Under the pieces are notes generated by a model. It saw only the letters and a list, made by a program, of their open reading frames with translations, had not been told where the DNA came from and did no database searches. The position numbers and the translations under genes are program-made. From contig JAGUWD010000028.1 in NCBI GenBank assembly GCA_020062545.1, positions 1 to 64,000 on the forward strand: DNA of 64,000 nucleotides, in the 5' to 3' direction. Position 1 is the first letter of the stretch, and each line of letters opens with the position of its first letter. Of this stretch, positions 32,783-41,293 are shown one piece after another. This DNA is from Thermodesulfovibrionales bacterium. GTDB lineage: Bacteria > Nitrospirota > Thermodesulfovibrionia > Thermodesulfovibrionales > Dissulfurispiraceae.

Positions 32783-33891
32783 CGCTCCACTAACTCTTCA
32801 ATGCTGACATCGCCGTCGATAATCTGCTGGACTATAGGTTTGACAGTGGACGCATCAGCCTTTGACTTTTTGATTTGTATTATATTGTCTACCACATTAA
32901 AGAATGCATCAACAATATCCGGGTCAAACTGTTTCCCTCTCTGCTCTTTTATATAGTCCAGCGCCTTTTCGATAGGCCATGCGGCCTTGTATATCCTGTC
33001 AGATGTGAGGGCATCGAATACGTCAGTAACAGTAACTATCCTTCCGGATATAGGGATATCCTTTCCTTTTAAGCCGAGGGGGTAGCCGTTGCCGTCCCAT
33101 CGCTCATGGTGAGTCAATGCAATCTCTCTGGCAAGTTCAAGGAGGGGAAGGGTTGTACCGCTGAGGATCTTTCCGCCTATGACTGTGTGCAGTTTTATTA
33201 TCTTGAATTCGTCATCTGTCAATTTCCCAGGCTTGAGAAGCACACCATCTGGAATGCCTATCTTTCCCACATCGTGCATGGGTGATGCATACCTCATCAT
33301 CATGCTCTGTTCGTGGTTCATGCCGATCTCCTCGGCTATAAGATTCACATAATCCGATATCCTTTCGATATGCCTTCCTGTCTCGTCGTCCCTGAACTCC
33401 GATGCCTTACCAAGCCTTATTATGATCTCAAGCTGGGTGTGCTCCAGCATCTGGAGTTTTTCGAGGAGGTTCGATTCCATAACATCGAGGGAGGTATTTA
33501 AGAATTCGTCCCTCTCCTTAAGCTTCAGCATGTTATAAACTCTGGCCTTAAGCTCTTCCACAAAAAATGGCTTTGTCACATAATCGTCTGCTCCCAGGTT
33601 CAGGGCATTTATAATGCTCTGCCTATCGGTAAGCGCAGACAGGACAATTATAGGAAAGTAGTTTTTTTCTCTGGCATCCTTTAATTTTTTAAGGACATCG
33701 AAACCATCCATCACCGGCATCATAAGGTCGAGGACTATTAAATCAGGAAGTCCGTCCTTTTGTATTGAGTCAAGAAGCTCCTTTCCATCCCCTGCCTTTT
33801 TGATGACAATATTGGAGTCGTTTCTGAAAACAGCCTCAACCAGTTCTATATTTGTCGGAACATCATCAGCCACATAAACCGTTCTCTGCAT
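32773..33891 (-). CDS. Response regulator with HD-GYP output domain
   Basis: A 372-residue protein. The receiver domain (1-120) has DDVP, phosphoacceptor Asp in LDLMMP and Lys in VTKPF. The HD-GYP domain has the HD pair after RYASPMHDVGKIGIPDG and the signature HHERWDGNGYPLGLKGKDIP. It should be an RpfG-like cyclic di-GMP phosphodiesterase under phosphorylation control. No partner kinase is adjacent; instead it is coupled to RNase J, whose start lies inside its last codons. Confidence 0.92.
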   Translation of the reverse strand: MQRTVYVADDVPTNIELVEAVFRNDSNIVIKKAGDGKELLDSIQKDGLPDLIVLDLMMPVMDGFDVLKKLKDAREKNYFPIIVLSALTDRQSIINALNLGADDYVTKPFFVEELKARVYNMLKLKERDEFLNTSLDVMESNLLEKLQMLEHTQLEIIIRLGKASEFRDDETGRHIERISDYVNLIAEEIGMNHEQSMMMRYASPMHDVGKIGIPDGVLLKPGKLTDDEFKIIKLHTVIGGKILSGTTLPLLELAREIALTHHERWDGNGYPLGLKGKDIPISGRIVTVTDVFDALTSDRIYKAAWPIEKALDYIKEQRGKQFDPDIVDAFFNVVDNIIQIKKSKADASTVKPIVQQIIDGDVSIEELVERWR

Positions 33892-33916
33892 TAATACGAT
33901 TCCCTCCTATATTCGT

Positions 33917-33952
33917 TGTGCGTCAAGTGTCAAGCGTTGTGCGCTTGGTGCT
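33917..33952. repeat. Short heptamer tract (unit GTGTCAA)
   Basis: Imperfect 7-base units (GCGTCAA, GTGTCAA, GCGTTGT) run into a small palindrome (CAAGCG/CGCTTG) between the HD-GYP regulator and copA. The repeat pattern is weaker than at other sites. Confidence 0.45.
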
Positions 33953-36401
33953 ATAACGTTTTACTCCTCAGTCTCAAAGAATTACTCACAACAGAAACAG
34001 AACTAAATGCCATCGCTGCTGAAGCAATCATCGGATTTAGCAGCGGACCTCCAAATGGATAAAGGAGACCTGCCGCAACCGGGATTCCCACTACATTATA
34101 AAAAAATGCCCAGAATAAATTCTGCTTAATTGTTTTTATTGTCAGCTTACTTAATTTAATAGCATCGACAACACTTTTTAAATTACCTTTAATTAAGGTT
34201 ACATCCGATGCCTCGATGGCTATGTCAGTGCCGGTGCCTATAGCAATCCCCACATCTGCTTCTGTAAGGGCCGGTGCATCATTAATACCGTCACCAACCA
34301 TAGCCGTTATCTTGCCTTCTGATTTTATCTTCCTCACAGCCTCTACCTTCTTGTCTGGCATGACCTCGGCAAAGAACCTGTTGATCCCGACCTCTCTTGC
34401 AATCGCCTGTGCAGTATTCTGGTGGTCACCCGTAAGCATCACAACCTCTATGCCCATGGATTTAAGCGATTCTATAGCCTCCACAGAGCCTTCCTTTATT
34501 GTATCGGCGATGGAGAAGACCGCTTTAATCTCGTTGTTTATAGCCATAAAAACAGGGGTTCTCCCGTTAGATGATATTTTATCAGACAATGCCTTTACAG
34601 TCGAGACATTTATACCCTCCCTTTGCATCATGCCTTCGTTGCCTATAAAAACCTCTAAATAGAGTTCAGAGTTAGGGGTTCGGAGTTCCCTGATTTTCGC
34701 TTTTATTCCTCCTCCGGGTATTGCAGAGAATTCAGACGGCTCTGTAATATGCACATTATTTCCCTTTGCCTTCCTTACTATTGCCTGTCCGAGGGGATGT
34801 TCCGAAAGTTTTTCTGCCGATGCTGCAATCTGAAGAATGGCATCAGGGGATGTGCCATTAACCCCCGTAATATCAACAACCTCGGGCTCGCCTTTAGTTA
34901 TTGTTCCTGTTTTGTCCAATACCACGGCCTCGATCTTGTGAGATAGTTCCAGAGCCTCTGCATCTCTTATAAGTATCCCCTTCTCAGCACCCTTGCCTGT
35001 ACCGACCATTATTGCTGTAGGTGTTGCGAGACCCAATGCACAGGGGCAGGCTATGATCAGAACTGCAATGAAATTCATCAATGCAAGGGTAAATGATGGC
35101 TTAGGACCAAAGACGAACCATGCAAAGAAAGTAACGATTGCAATCCCTATTACGGTCGGAACGAATATAGAGGCGACCTTATCGGCAAGCCTCTGAATAG
35201 GCGCCTTGCTTCCCTGAGCCTCCTCCACAAGCCTTATTATCTGCGCAAGGGCTGTCTCTTTGCCAATCCTCAATGCCCTGAGTTTAAAGCTGCCCGCCTT
35301 ATTTACAGTACCACCGAATATCTTATCGCCGGATGATTTTTCCACAGGCAGACTTTCACCGGTAAGCATGGATTCATCCACTGTCGAATATCCTTCGACA
35401 ACCTCGCCATCAACAGGGATTCTCTCTCCGGGTCTGACAATCACGATGTCTCCTGCTGTCACCTCTTCTACAGGTATTTCCTTTTCAATGCCATCTCTTA
35501 AAACAGTGGCTCTCTTTGCCTGAAGCCCCATGAGTTTCCTTATGGCCTCTGATGTCTTTCCCTTTGCACGTGCCTCGAGCATTCTGCCAAGAAGGATAAG
35601 GGTTATTATGGTTGCCGAGGTGTCGAAATATACATGCGGTGTTACACCGCCTTTAAAAAATAACTGCGGCATGAATGTGGCAGCGAGACTATAAACATAT
35701 GCAGATGTAGTTCCAACGCTTATAAGCGTATTCATATTTGTTGCGCGGTGTCTGAGGGCTGAAAAAGCAGCCTTGTGAAATCTCATGCCGCTCCAGAATT
35801 GCACAGGCGTTGCAAGGAGAAATAGTATATACCAGTTCGACAGTACAGGAATTGTAAGCATGCTCCCGATGATAATAGGTGCTGCAAGCACAGCACTGAC
35901 AATGAATTGTCTCTTTAATGCCTGAAACTCCCTCTCCCTCTGCTCTCGCTCTCTATCAACAAACTCTTCTGTTATCTGTAGAGCAGTATAGCCTGCCTCT
36001 GCCACCACCTTTCTGAAATCCTCGAAACCGACTATTGTGGGTATATACTCGACAGTAGCTTTTTCTGCTGCAAGATTGACCGTAACATCGATAACCCCGT
36101 AAAGCCCCTTCAATGCCCTCTCTACTGCTCCGACACATGCAGCACAGGTCATGCCCTCTACTGCAAAATCCATTTTAACAGTTGATACACCATAGCCTTC
36201 GCCTTTGATGCCCTCGATAATGGTTTGCAAGGGAACGGGATTTTCAGGGTCAGCAAATTCTACAGTTGCCCTCTCAGCAGGGAAATTAACTACAGTGCTC
36301 TTTATTCCATCTATTTTTGGCAATACCCTTTCGATGGCAGCAGCGCATGCAGCACATGTCATTCCTGTGACAGGTATGTCTATTTTATTCGGCATCGACA
36401 T
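33951..36401 (-). CDS. copA: Copper-exporting P1B-type ATPase
   Basis: An 816-residue pump with two N-terminal heavy-metal-associated domains (MTCAAC motifs near 14 and 85) and eight membrane helices. The intramembrane site is CPC (in IACPCALG), the phosphorylation motif DKTGT and the hinge [11 protein letters not shown] with paired CAAC domains points to Cu(I) export. A short stretch, [13 protein letters not shown], in the ATP-binding domain is encoded by heptamer repeats (34670-34690) and looks like an in-frame insertion. No copper regulator gene is adjacent. Confidence 0.95.
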   Translation of the reverse strand: MSMPNKIDIPVTGMTCAACAAAIERVLPKIDGIKSTVVNFPAERATVEFADPENPVPLQTIIEGIKGEGYGVSTVKMDFAVEGMTCAACVGAVERALKGLYGVIDVTVNLAAEKATVEYIPTIVGFEDFRKVVAEAGYTALQITEEFVDREREQREREFQALKRQFIVSAVLAAPIIIGSMLTIPVLSNWYILFLLATPVQFWSGMRFHKAAFSALRHRATNMNTLISVGTTSAYVYSLAATFMPQLFFKGGVTPHVYFDTSATIITLILLGRMLEARAKGKTSEAIRKLMGLQAKRATVLRDGIEKEIPVEEVTAGDIVIVRPGERIPVDGEVVEGYSTVDESMLTGESLPVEKSSGDKIFGGTVNKAGSFKLRALRIGKETALAQIIRLVEEAQGSKAPIQRLADKVASIFVPTVIGIAIVTFFAWFVFGPKPSFTLALMNFIAVLIIACPCALGLATPTAIMVGTGKGAEKGILIRDAEALELSHKIEAVVLDKTGTITKGEPEVVDITGVNGTSPDAILQIAASAEKLSEHPLGQAIVRKAKGNNVHITEPSEFSAIPGGGIKAKIRELRTPNSELYLEVFIGNEGMMQREGINVSTVKALSDKISSNGRTPVFMAINNEIKAVFSIADTIKEGSVEAIESLKSMGIEVVMLTGDHQNTAQAIAREVGINRFFAEVMPDKKVEAVRKIKSEGKITAMVGDGINDAPALTEADVGIAIGTGTDIAIEASDVTLIKGNLKSVVDAIKLSKLTIKTIKQNLFWAFFYNVVGIPVAAGLLYPFGGPLLNPMIASAAMAFSSVSVVSNSLRLRSKTL
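34670..34690. repeat. Heptamer tract inside copA (unit AGAGTTC)
   Basis: Three to four imperfect 7-base units (AGAGTTC, AGAGTTA, GGGGTTC, GGAGTTC) lie in the reading frame of copA and produce the peptide ELRTPNSEL on the coding strand. I know similar peptides from unrelated proteins in environmental genomes; this is recollection. Confidence 0.55.
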
Positions 36402-36420
36402 ATAAAATCGTTCGACTTAT

Positions 36421-36996
36421 TTAAAATTTTACCTTCGGCGCTTCCTTCTCAGCAGCAGGGATCTCATAATATGCAGCCTCGCCAACACCTGCTATTGCAG
36501 AAAAGATCCTTCCGAATACAGTCCTTCTGTATGTATTCAGTGTCTGCACAGCCTCGTTGTACCTCTTCCTCTCAACAGAAATCCTGTTCTCTGTTCCCTC
36601 AAGGCTGTCCTGCAGTTTCAAAAAGTTTTCATTTGCCTTCAACTGTGGATAGGTTTCTCTTAATACAAGAAGCCTTGACAATACGCCTTCAAGTTCATTG
36701 GATGCCTGAATCTTGTCCTTTGTGGTCTTTGCCTGAAAATACTTAGTCCTCGCCTCAGCGATGTTTTCGAATATCTCTTTCTCGTGTTTTGCATATCCTT
36801 TTACTGTCTCTACCAGATTGGGAATCAAGTCGTATCTTCTCTTTAATTGATTTTCAACCTGCGCCCACTGCGATTTTACCTGCTCATCCATTGCTACAAC
36901 CCTGTTGTACTGCCCTATTCCCCATCCAACAATAATAATGCCGATTAATACAATTGTTCCAACAACTGCTAATGTAATCTTCAGTCCGTTACTCAT
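36421..36996 (-). CDS. lemA: LemA-family protein
   Basis: A 191-residue protein. One N-terminal membrane helix (about 7-27) is followed by a helical bundle with the LemA blocks YNRVVAMDEQVKSQWAQVENQLKRRYDLIPNLVETVKGYA and later ENRISVERKRYNEAVQTLN (shown here in part). LemA proteins expose the bundle outside the membrane; function is unclear. It sits beside a TPM-domain gene, the usual LemA-TPM pairing. Confidence 0.93.
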   Translation of the reverse strand: MSNGLKITLAVVGTIVLIGIIIVGWGIGQYNRVVAMDEQVKSQWAQVENQLKRRYDLIPNLVETVKGYAKHEKEIFENIAEARTKYFQAKTTKDKIQASNELEGVLSRLLVLRETYPQLKANENFLKLQDSLEGTENRISVERKRYNEAVQTLNTYRRTVFGRIFSAIAGVGEAAYYEIPAAEKEAPKVKF

Positions 36997-37031
36997 TAGA
37001 AACCTCCTCCTTTATTTTCATATTTTAAATT

Positions 37032-37871
37032 TTACCATTCTCCTGACGCACCGCCGCCTCCGAATCCTCCTCCGCCGCCACCGCCGAATCCACCAAAACC
37101 GCCTCCACCAAAGCCTCCGCCTCCTGACCATCCGCCCCTTCTGCCTCCCATGGAAGAACTCAGCATGAGCAGAAGCAGAAGTCGGGGATGTCTTATAAAT
37201 AGAAAAATAAATACTGCAAAAACAGCAAAAACTATTATAGCATCAAAAAGCCCGATTCCCTTTACCCTTTTGCCTTTTACCTTTATTTCAGGCATCCCTG
37301 TTATCTCAACGCCTTCATTGGCAGCGATTATCCTGGTTGCAGCAATGGTAGCATAAAATATACCTGTGCTGTAATCGCCCTTTTTGAAATACGGGACAAG
37401 GTATTGCCTTCCTATGGAGCCTACAAGGCTGTCGGGCAATATTCCTTCAAGTCCATATCCTGTCTCAAAACGGTATTTTCTATCTTGAAAGGCTATAGTT
37501 ATAAGCAAGCCATTATCCTTCCCTTTCTGACCAAGCTTCCATTTTTCAGCCATCCTAAGGGAAAAGCCTGCTATATCTTCTCCGTCAAGGCTTTGGACTG
37601 TAAGAATAACAACCTGTGCCGTTGTCTTTTGCTCAAGCTCCTTGAGATATGAGTTTAGTTGTGCCTCTGCATCGTCTTTGATAATTCCTGCAAGGTCAAC
37701 AACATAATTGGGCGGTGTGGAAGGAGGCTCAGGGGTGGCAGCAAAAGAAACAGAAGATAAGAAGATGAGAAGATAAGAGGTTAAGAAAAAAAATAATAAA
37801 GACAGGGAATTTTCATCCTCTAAACCCCTCAACCTCTTAACTTCTGTCCTTGGCTTAAAGTTGGTGCTCAT
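37032..37871 (-). CDS. TPM-domain membrane protein (YgcG family)
   Basis: About 279 residues. A signal sequence (about 27-46, ending SFAA) leads to a TPM domain (about 55-185, with DLAGIIKDDAEAQLN and YRFETGYGLEGILPD). One membrane helix (about 210-228) follows, and the tail is extremely glycine-rich (FGGGG repeats), as is typical. The start is uncertain: the ATG at 37871 lies in the upstream gene's last codons, and a TTG further in is possible. The N-terminal residues RTEVKRLRGLE and SYLLIFLSS are encoded by heptamer or octamer repeats. Confidence 0.87.
   Translation of the reverse strand: MSTNFKPRTEVKRLRGLEDENSLSLLFFFLTSYLLIFLSSVSFAATPEPPSTPPNYVVDLAGIIKDDAEAQLNSYLKELEQKTTAQVVILTVQSLDGEDIAGFSLRMAEKWKLGQKGKDNGLLITIAFQDRKYRFETGYGLEGILPDSLVGSIGRQYLVPYFKKGDYSTGIFYATIAATRIIAANEGVEITGMPEIKVKGKRVKGIGLFDAIIVFAVFAVFIFLFIRHPRLLLLLMLSSSMGGRRGGWSGGGGFGGGGFGGFGGGGGGGFGGGGASGEW
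37751..37848. repeat. Inverted-arm repeat tract (unit AGAAGAT)
   Basis: The left arm holds imperfect units such as AGAAGAT, AAGATGA and GAAGATA. After about 30 bp the right arm (TAAACCCC, TCAACCTC, TTAACTTC) reads as its reverse complement. Spacing alternates between 7 and 8. The whole tract is coding, forming the N-terminus and signal peptide of the TPM protein. Confidence 0.6.
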
Positions 37872-38601
37872 CAATGAACTTGCCTATGCGTTCCAAAACC
37901 GAATAATACTGCTCGAAGATGTGATGGATCTCTTCTCCTGAAGGCTTGATAGCATTAGCTCTTATGGCGAGTATCTTTTCAAGGATATCAGCTTCTATGG
38001 AGGTCAACTCATGAAATCTCCTGACTGCATCATGCCTTTTTATGGGCGGCTCCTGTCCGAGCAAATAGATAATAGACCTTATAACCGGCATGCAGCCGAT
38101 GATGGACTGTGAGAGCATATCCGAGAGGTATTTTTTGTCGCCGAGGGACGATATATAGTTCTGTCTAATGCCAACGAGTCTTGCCTTTATCTCCCGCTCG
38201 CATTGAAGCCTTAGATTACTTTTATTGATTTTCAAACTGTCTAATATATCTTCACCTACAACAGTTCTGTGAATCAGGCGGAAGTCGTGAAACTCCATGG
38301 GAAAGACATCAAGGGAGTCCTCTATATAATCAGGCGTCATAATAAGGGGAGCGGCAATCCCCCTATTTTTATACTTCTTCCCCAGAGAAGCAATGAACTT
38401 TATAAATCCAAAGTCCATTTTATTGAGAATAATTACAGAATGGATAACAGAACTCTTCCCTTTAAAATCAGGGGTTACGGCACTGCCTACAATGTGAATG
38501 GAATGTATGTTTTCAGCATACCCCTTGAGAATGTCATTGAGGAAAGGTCCTATTCTATCAGCAACAACAGGATTTAATCCTTCAAGATTTACCGTTTTCA
38601 T
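37855..38601 (-). CDS. Nucleotidyltransferase-like protein of unknown function
   Basis: A 248-residue soluble protein. Residues 35-60 (HIVGSAVTPDFKGKSSVIHSVIIL) resemble the GS-x(n)-D-x-D strand-turn of polymerase-beta-type nucleotidyltransferases. The expected acidic pair is not clear, as H-S-V stands where D-x-D would be. The C-terminal 100 residues are helical, possibly HEPN-like. It starts the operon that continues into the TPM and lemA genes, and its stop lies 14 bases inside the TPM gene. Confidence 0.65.
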   Translation of the reverse strand: MKTVNLEGLNPVVADRIGPFLNDILKGYAENIHSIHIVGSAVTPDFKGKSSVIHSVIILNKMDFGFIKFIASLGKKYKNRGIAAPLIMTPDYIEDSLDVFPMEFHDFRLIHRTVVGEDILDSLKINKSNLRLQCEREIKARLVGIRQNYISSLGDKKYLSDMLSQSIIGCMPVIRSIIYLLGQEPPIKRHDAVRRFHELTSIEADILEKILAIRANAIKPSGEEIHHIFEQYYSVLERIGKFIDEHQL

Positions 38602-38619
38602 AAGAATGATTATAGCATA

Positions 38620-40149
38620 TTAATGCATTCCGGATGGTGCACCACCCCTGCCCTTTTTCATTAAAAGAACAAGTGGCAAGATGCACACCATTATAATACT
38701 TGTCAGATAAAAGACATCGTTGAACGACATCATTGACGCCTGCCTCATTAATTGCCTGTAAATCGTGGCAAGACTACCATACTCTGACAGAGAGCCTTCA
38801 AATCCCCGATACTGCAATACCTGCGCACTCTGATGGGATGCCATCTGGTAAGCTGTATCAAACGGAGTCAGATATTCTACAAGACGGAACTGATGAAACT
38901 GGGCGCGCCTTGATAGCATTGTGGTCACAAAGGCAACGCCAAAGCTCCCTCCCAGGTTCCTCAGGAGATTAAATATGGCAGTGGCATTCCCCATATCCTC
39001 TTTTTTAATGCCTGACATGGTCAATGTTGTAAGGGGAATAAAGAAAAACCCCATGCCGACTCCGAGGACAATCCTCGGCCATAACACAGTATAAAAATCG
39101 GCGTAAAGATTAAACTGCGACATGAGGTATGTTGCATAGGCACAGACGATAATTCCAAAGGCCAGAATTCCTTTGGGATTGACTTTGTTTATCAGTCTGC
39201 CTGCAATAATAAGGGTTACCATTGTTGCAATGCCGCCCGGGCCAAGCACCAGTCCTGCAAGGGTTGCGGTATATCCCATAAGTGTCTGGAGGTATATGGG
39301 AAGCAGGACAATGCTTGCAAAGAGATTGAAGAATCCAAAAAACATTACGATATTTCCTGTGCTGAACGAGATGCTTTTAAATGCCTTAAGATTTACAATT
39401 GGATGCTCTGCAAACATCTCAACAATAATAAAAAATATCAATGAGGTTGCGGATATTATGCCCAGCGTCACAATGAATCCTGATTGAAACCAGTCTTCCC
39501 TTTCGCCCTTGTCAAGGACTATCTGTAAACATCCGAGGCCGATAGCGAGAAATGCAAGCCCCCAGTAATCTATCTTCATCTTCATCCTCTTCATGTAGGG
39601 GGGGTCTGTTATAAAGAACATGGTCATGAGTATAGAGATTATGCCTATAGGGACATTGATATAGAATATCCAGTGCCATGACCAGTTGTCTGTGATCCAG
39701 CCTCCAAGTAGAGGACCGATGATGGGCCCGAACATTATCCCGACTCCAAAAATAGCCATTGCCATACCATGCTGACGGGGCAGAAATGTCTCAAGGAGTA
39801 TTGATTGCGAAAGGGGCTGAAGCGCTCCGCCTCCGATTCCCTGTAGAATCCTGAAAAAAACCAGACTCTGAAGATTCCATGCAGAGCCACATAAAAATGA
39901 GCTTACGGTAAAAAGCATTATAGAAAAAATAAGATACCTCTTTCTTCCGAACACCCTGCTCAGCCAGCCTGTCATAGGAATTATGATTGCGTTGGACACG
40001 AGATAGGAGGTGATTGTCCATGTAGATTCATCTATGCCTGAAGAGAGGCTTCCCCTGATATGGTCGAGGGCAACATTGACAACAGAAGTGTCCACTATCT
40101 CGATGAGAGTGGGCAGCATTACGGTTAATGCAACGATCCACTTGTTCAC
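38620..40149 (-). CDS. emrB: EmrB/QacA-type MFS drug transporter (DHA2, 14 TM)
   Basis: A 509-residue transporter with about 14 membrane helices. DHA2 motifs include LDHIRGSL near helix 1, GWLSRVFGRKRY (motif A) and GVGIMFGPIIGPLLGGWI (motif C). It begins with GTG overlapping the emrA stop (GTGA). With EmrA and an outer-membrane TolC it would pump drugs across both membranes using the proton gradient. It is the last gene of the six-gene efflux operon starting at tetR. Confidence 0.93.
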   Translation of the reverse strand: MNKWIVALTVMLPTLIEIVDTSVVNVALDHIRGSLSSGIDESTWTITSYLVSNAIIIPMTGWLSRVFGRKRYLIFSIMLFTVSSFLCGSAWNLQSLVFFRILQGIGGGALQPLSQSILLETFLPRQHGMAMAIFGVGIMFGPIIGPLLGGWITDNWSWHWIFYINVPIGIISILMTMFFITDPPYMKRMKMKIDYWGLAFLAIGLGCLQIVLDKGEREDWFQSGFIVTLGIISATSLIFFIIVEMFAEHPIVNLKAFKSISFSTGNIVMFFGFFNLFASIVLLPIYLQTLMGYTATLAGLVLGPGGIATMVTLIIAGRLINKVNPKGILAFGIIVCAYATYLMSQFNLYADFYTVLWPRIVLGVGMGFFFIPLTTLTMSGIKKEDMGNATAIFNLLRNLGGSFGVAFVTTMLSRRAQFHQFRLVEYLTPFDTAYQMASHQSAQVLQYRGFEGSLSEYGSLATIYRQLMRQASMMSFNDVFYLTSIIMVCILPLVLLMKKGRGGAPSGMH

Positions 40150-41240
40150 TTTTCCACAATCACTGTCGGCGCTACGGACATTCCGACCCGCAATATATGT
40201 TTGGTGTCCGTATCCTTATCGAGCAATATCTTTACAGGAATCCTCTGTACCACCTTCACATAATTTCCTGTGGCATTCTCAGGCGGGAAAAGGGAGAATG
40301 ACGCACCCGTACCTGCCATTATGCTCTCGACTTTTCCCATGAATGTCTTTCCGGGATATGTGTCAACTTCTATCTTAACCTTCTGACCCGGCTTTATCTT
40401 TTCAAGCTGAGTCTCTTTATAATTCGCAACAACATAAACATCACCAAGCGGAACCACTGCCATTAAAGGCTGCCCTGCCTGTATCTGATTGCCTGTCTCT
40501 ACAGATTTTTTTGTGACATAGCCGTCTGATGGCGCATATATCTTTGTATAACTGTAATTAAGCTCTGCCTCCTTTAATAATGCCTCTTTCTGTTTTACAA
40601 CTGAAAGTTGTGATGTCCTTGCCGCCTCTGCCTGTTTGACAACCGCCTTTTGCGTCTGAATCGCCATCTCTGCCTGTCTCATTTGCTCTTTTGCAGCCTT
40701 TACCTGCGCAATGGCAACCTTATATGCAGTCATCGTTCTTTCATATCTCTCCTTCGGTATTATCTCTTCCCTGTATAGACTCTCTGCCCTCTGCATGTCG
40801 GTCTCTGCCTGTTTAAGAGTCGCATCCTGAAGTTCAAGGTTTGCCTTTGCTGCCTCTACTGCTGCCCTTAACTCCGATAACTGCTTTTTTGAAGCATCTA
40901 TCCGGGCATCAACTTCTGAAAGCCTTGCCTTTTCTGCATTAAGCCCTGATAATGCCTCTTTTAGCCTCACATCGTAATCAACAGGGTCTATTTCAAGGAG
41001 CAGGTCTCCTTTTTTCACAGGCTGATTATCATTTACATAGACCGCCTTAACTGTCCCTCTTATCTTTGACGCAATGGTATGAATCCTTCCCTCCACAAAG
41101 GCATCGTCTGTTGTAATGTGTGTAGCCTTATAGCTTAGATAAAAATACAGGGTTGCCGCACCTATCAGAACAATGGCGCTGAAAACAATAATAGCGATTT
41201 TTTTCCTCTTGTTGTTGCTGTTTATCTTCACTTCATCCAT
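40146..41240 (-). CDS. emrA: EmrA-type HlyD-family membrane fusion protein
   Basis: A 364-residue adaptor. One N-terminal membrane anchor (about 15-33) is followed by the biotinyl-lipoyl half-motif (ASKIRGTVKAVYVNDNQPVKKGDLL), a long alpha-hairpin (about 85-215) and the second lipoyl half (YTKIYAPSDGYVTKKSVETGN). It bridges EmrB to the outer-membrane channel. It lies 53 bases after the RND permease and overlaps emrB by four bases. Confidence 0.93.
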   Translation of the reverse strand: MDEVKINSNNKRKKIAIIVFSAIVLIGAATLYFYLSYKATHITTDDAFVEGRIHTIASKIRGTVKAVYVNDNQPVKKGDLLLEIDPVDYDVRLKEALSGLNAEKARLSEVDARIDASKKQLSELRAAVEAAKANLELQDATLKQAETDMQRAESLYREEIIPKERYERTMTAYKVAIAQVKAAKEQMRQAEMAIQTQKAVVKQAEAARTSQLSVVKQKEALLKEAELNYSYTKIYAPSDGYVTKKSVETGNQIQAGQPLMAVVPLGDVYVVANYKETQLEKIKPGQKVKIEVDTYPGKTFMGKVESIMAGTGASFSLFPPENATGNYVKVVQRIPVKILLDKDTDTKHILRVGMSVAPTVIVEK

Positions 41241-41293
41241 AAATGCCTCCGGAATATATCACTTCTAATCTAAAAATATATGTCAGATTCATA

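Noticed and set aside
41255-41290. Shared string with the hairpin at 136-188 as a mobile element copy
   Set aside because: Only about 18 bases match, with one gap, and the second arm is missing; not enough to call an element.
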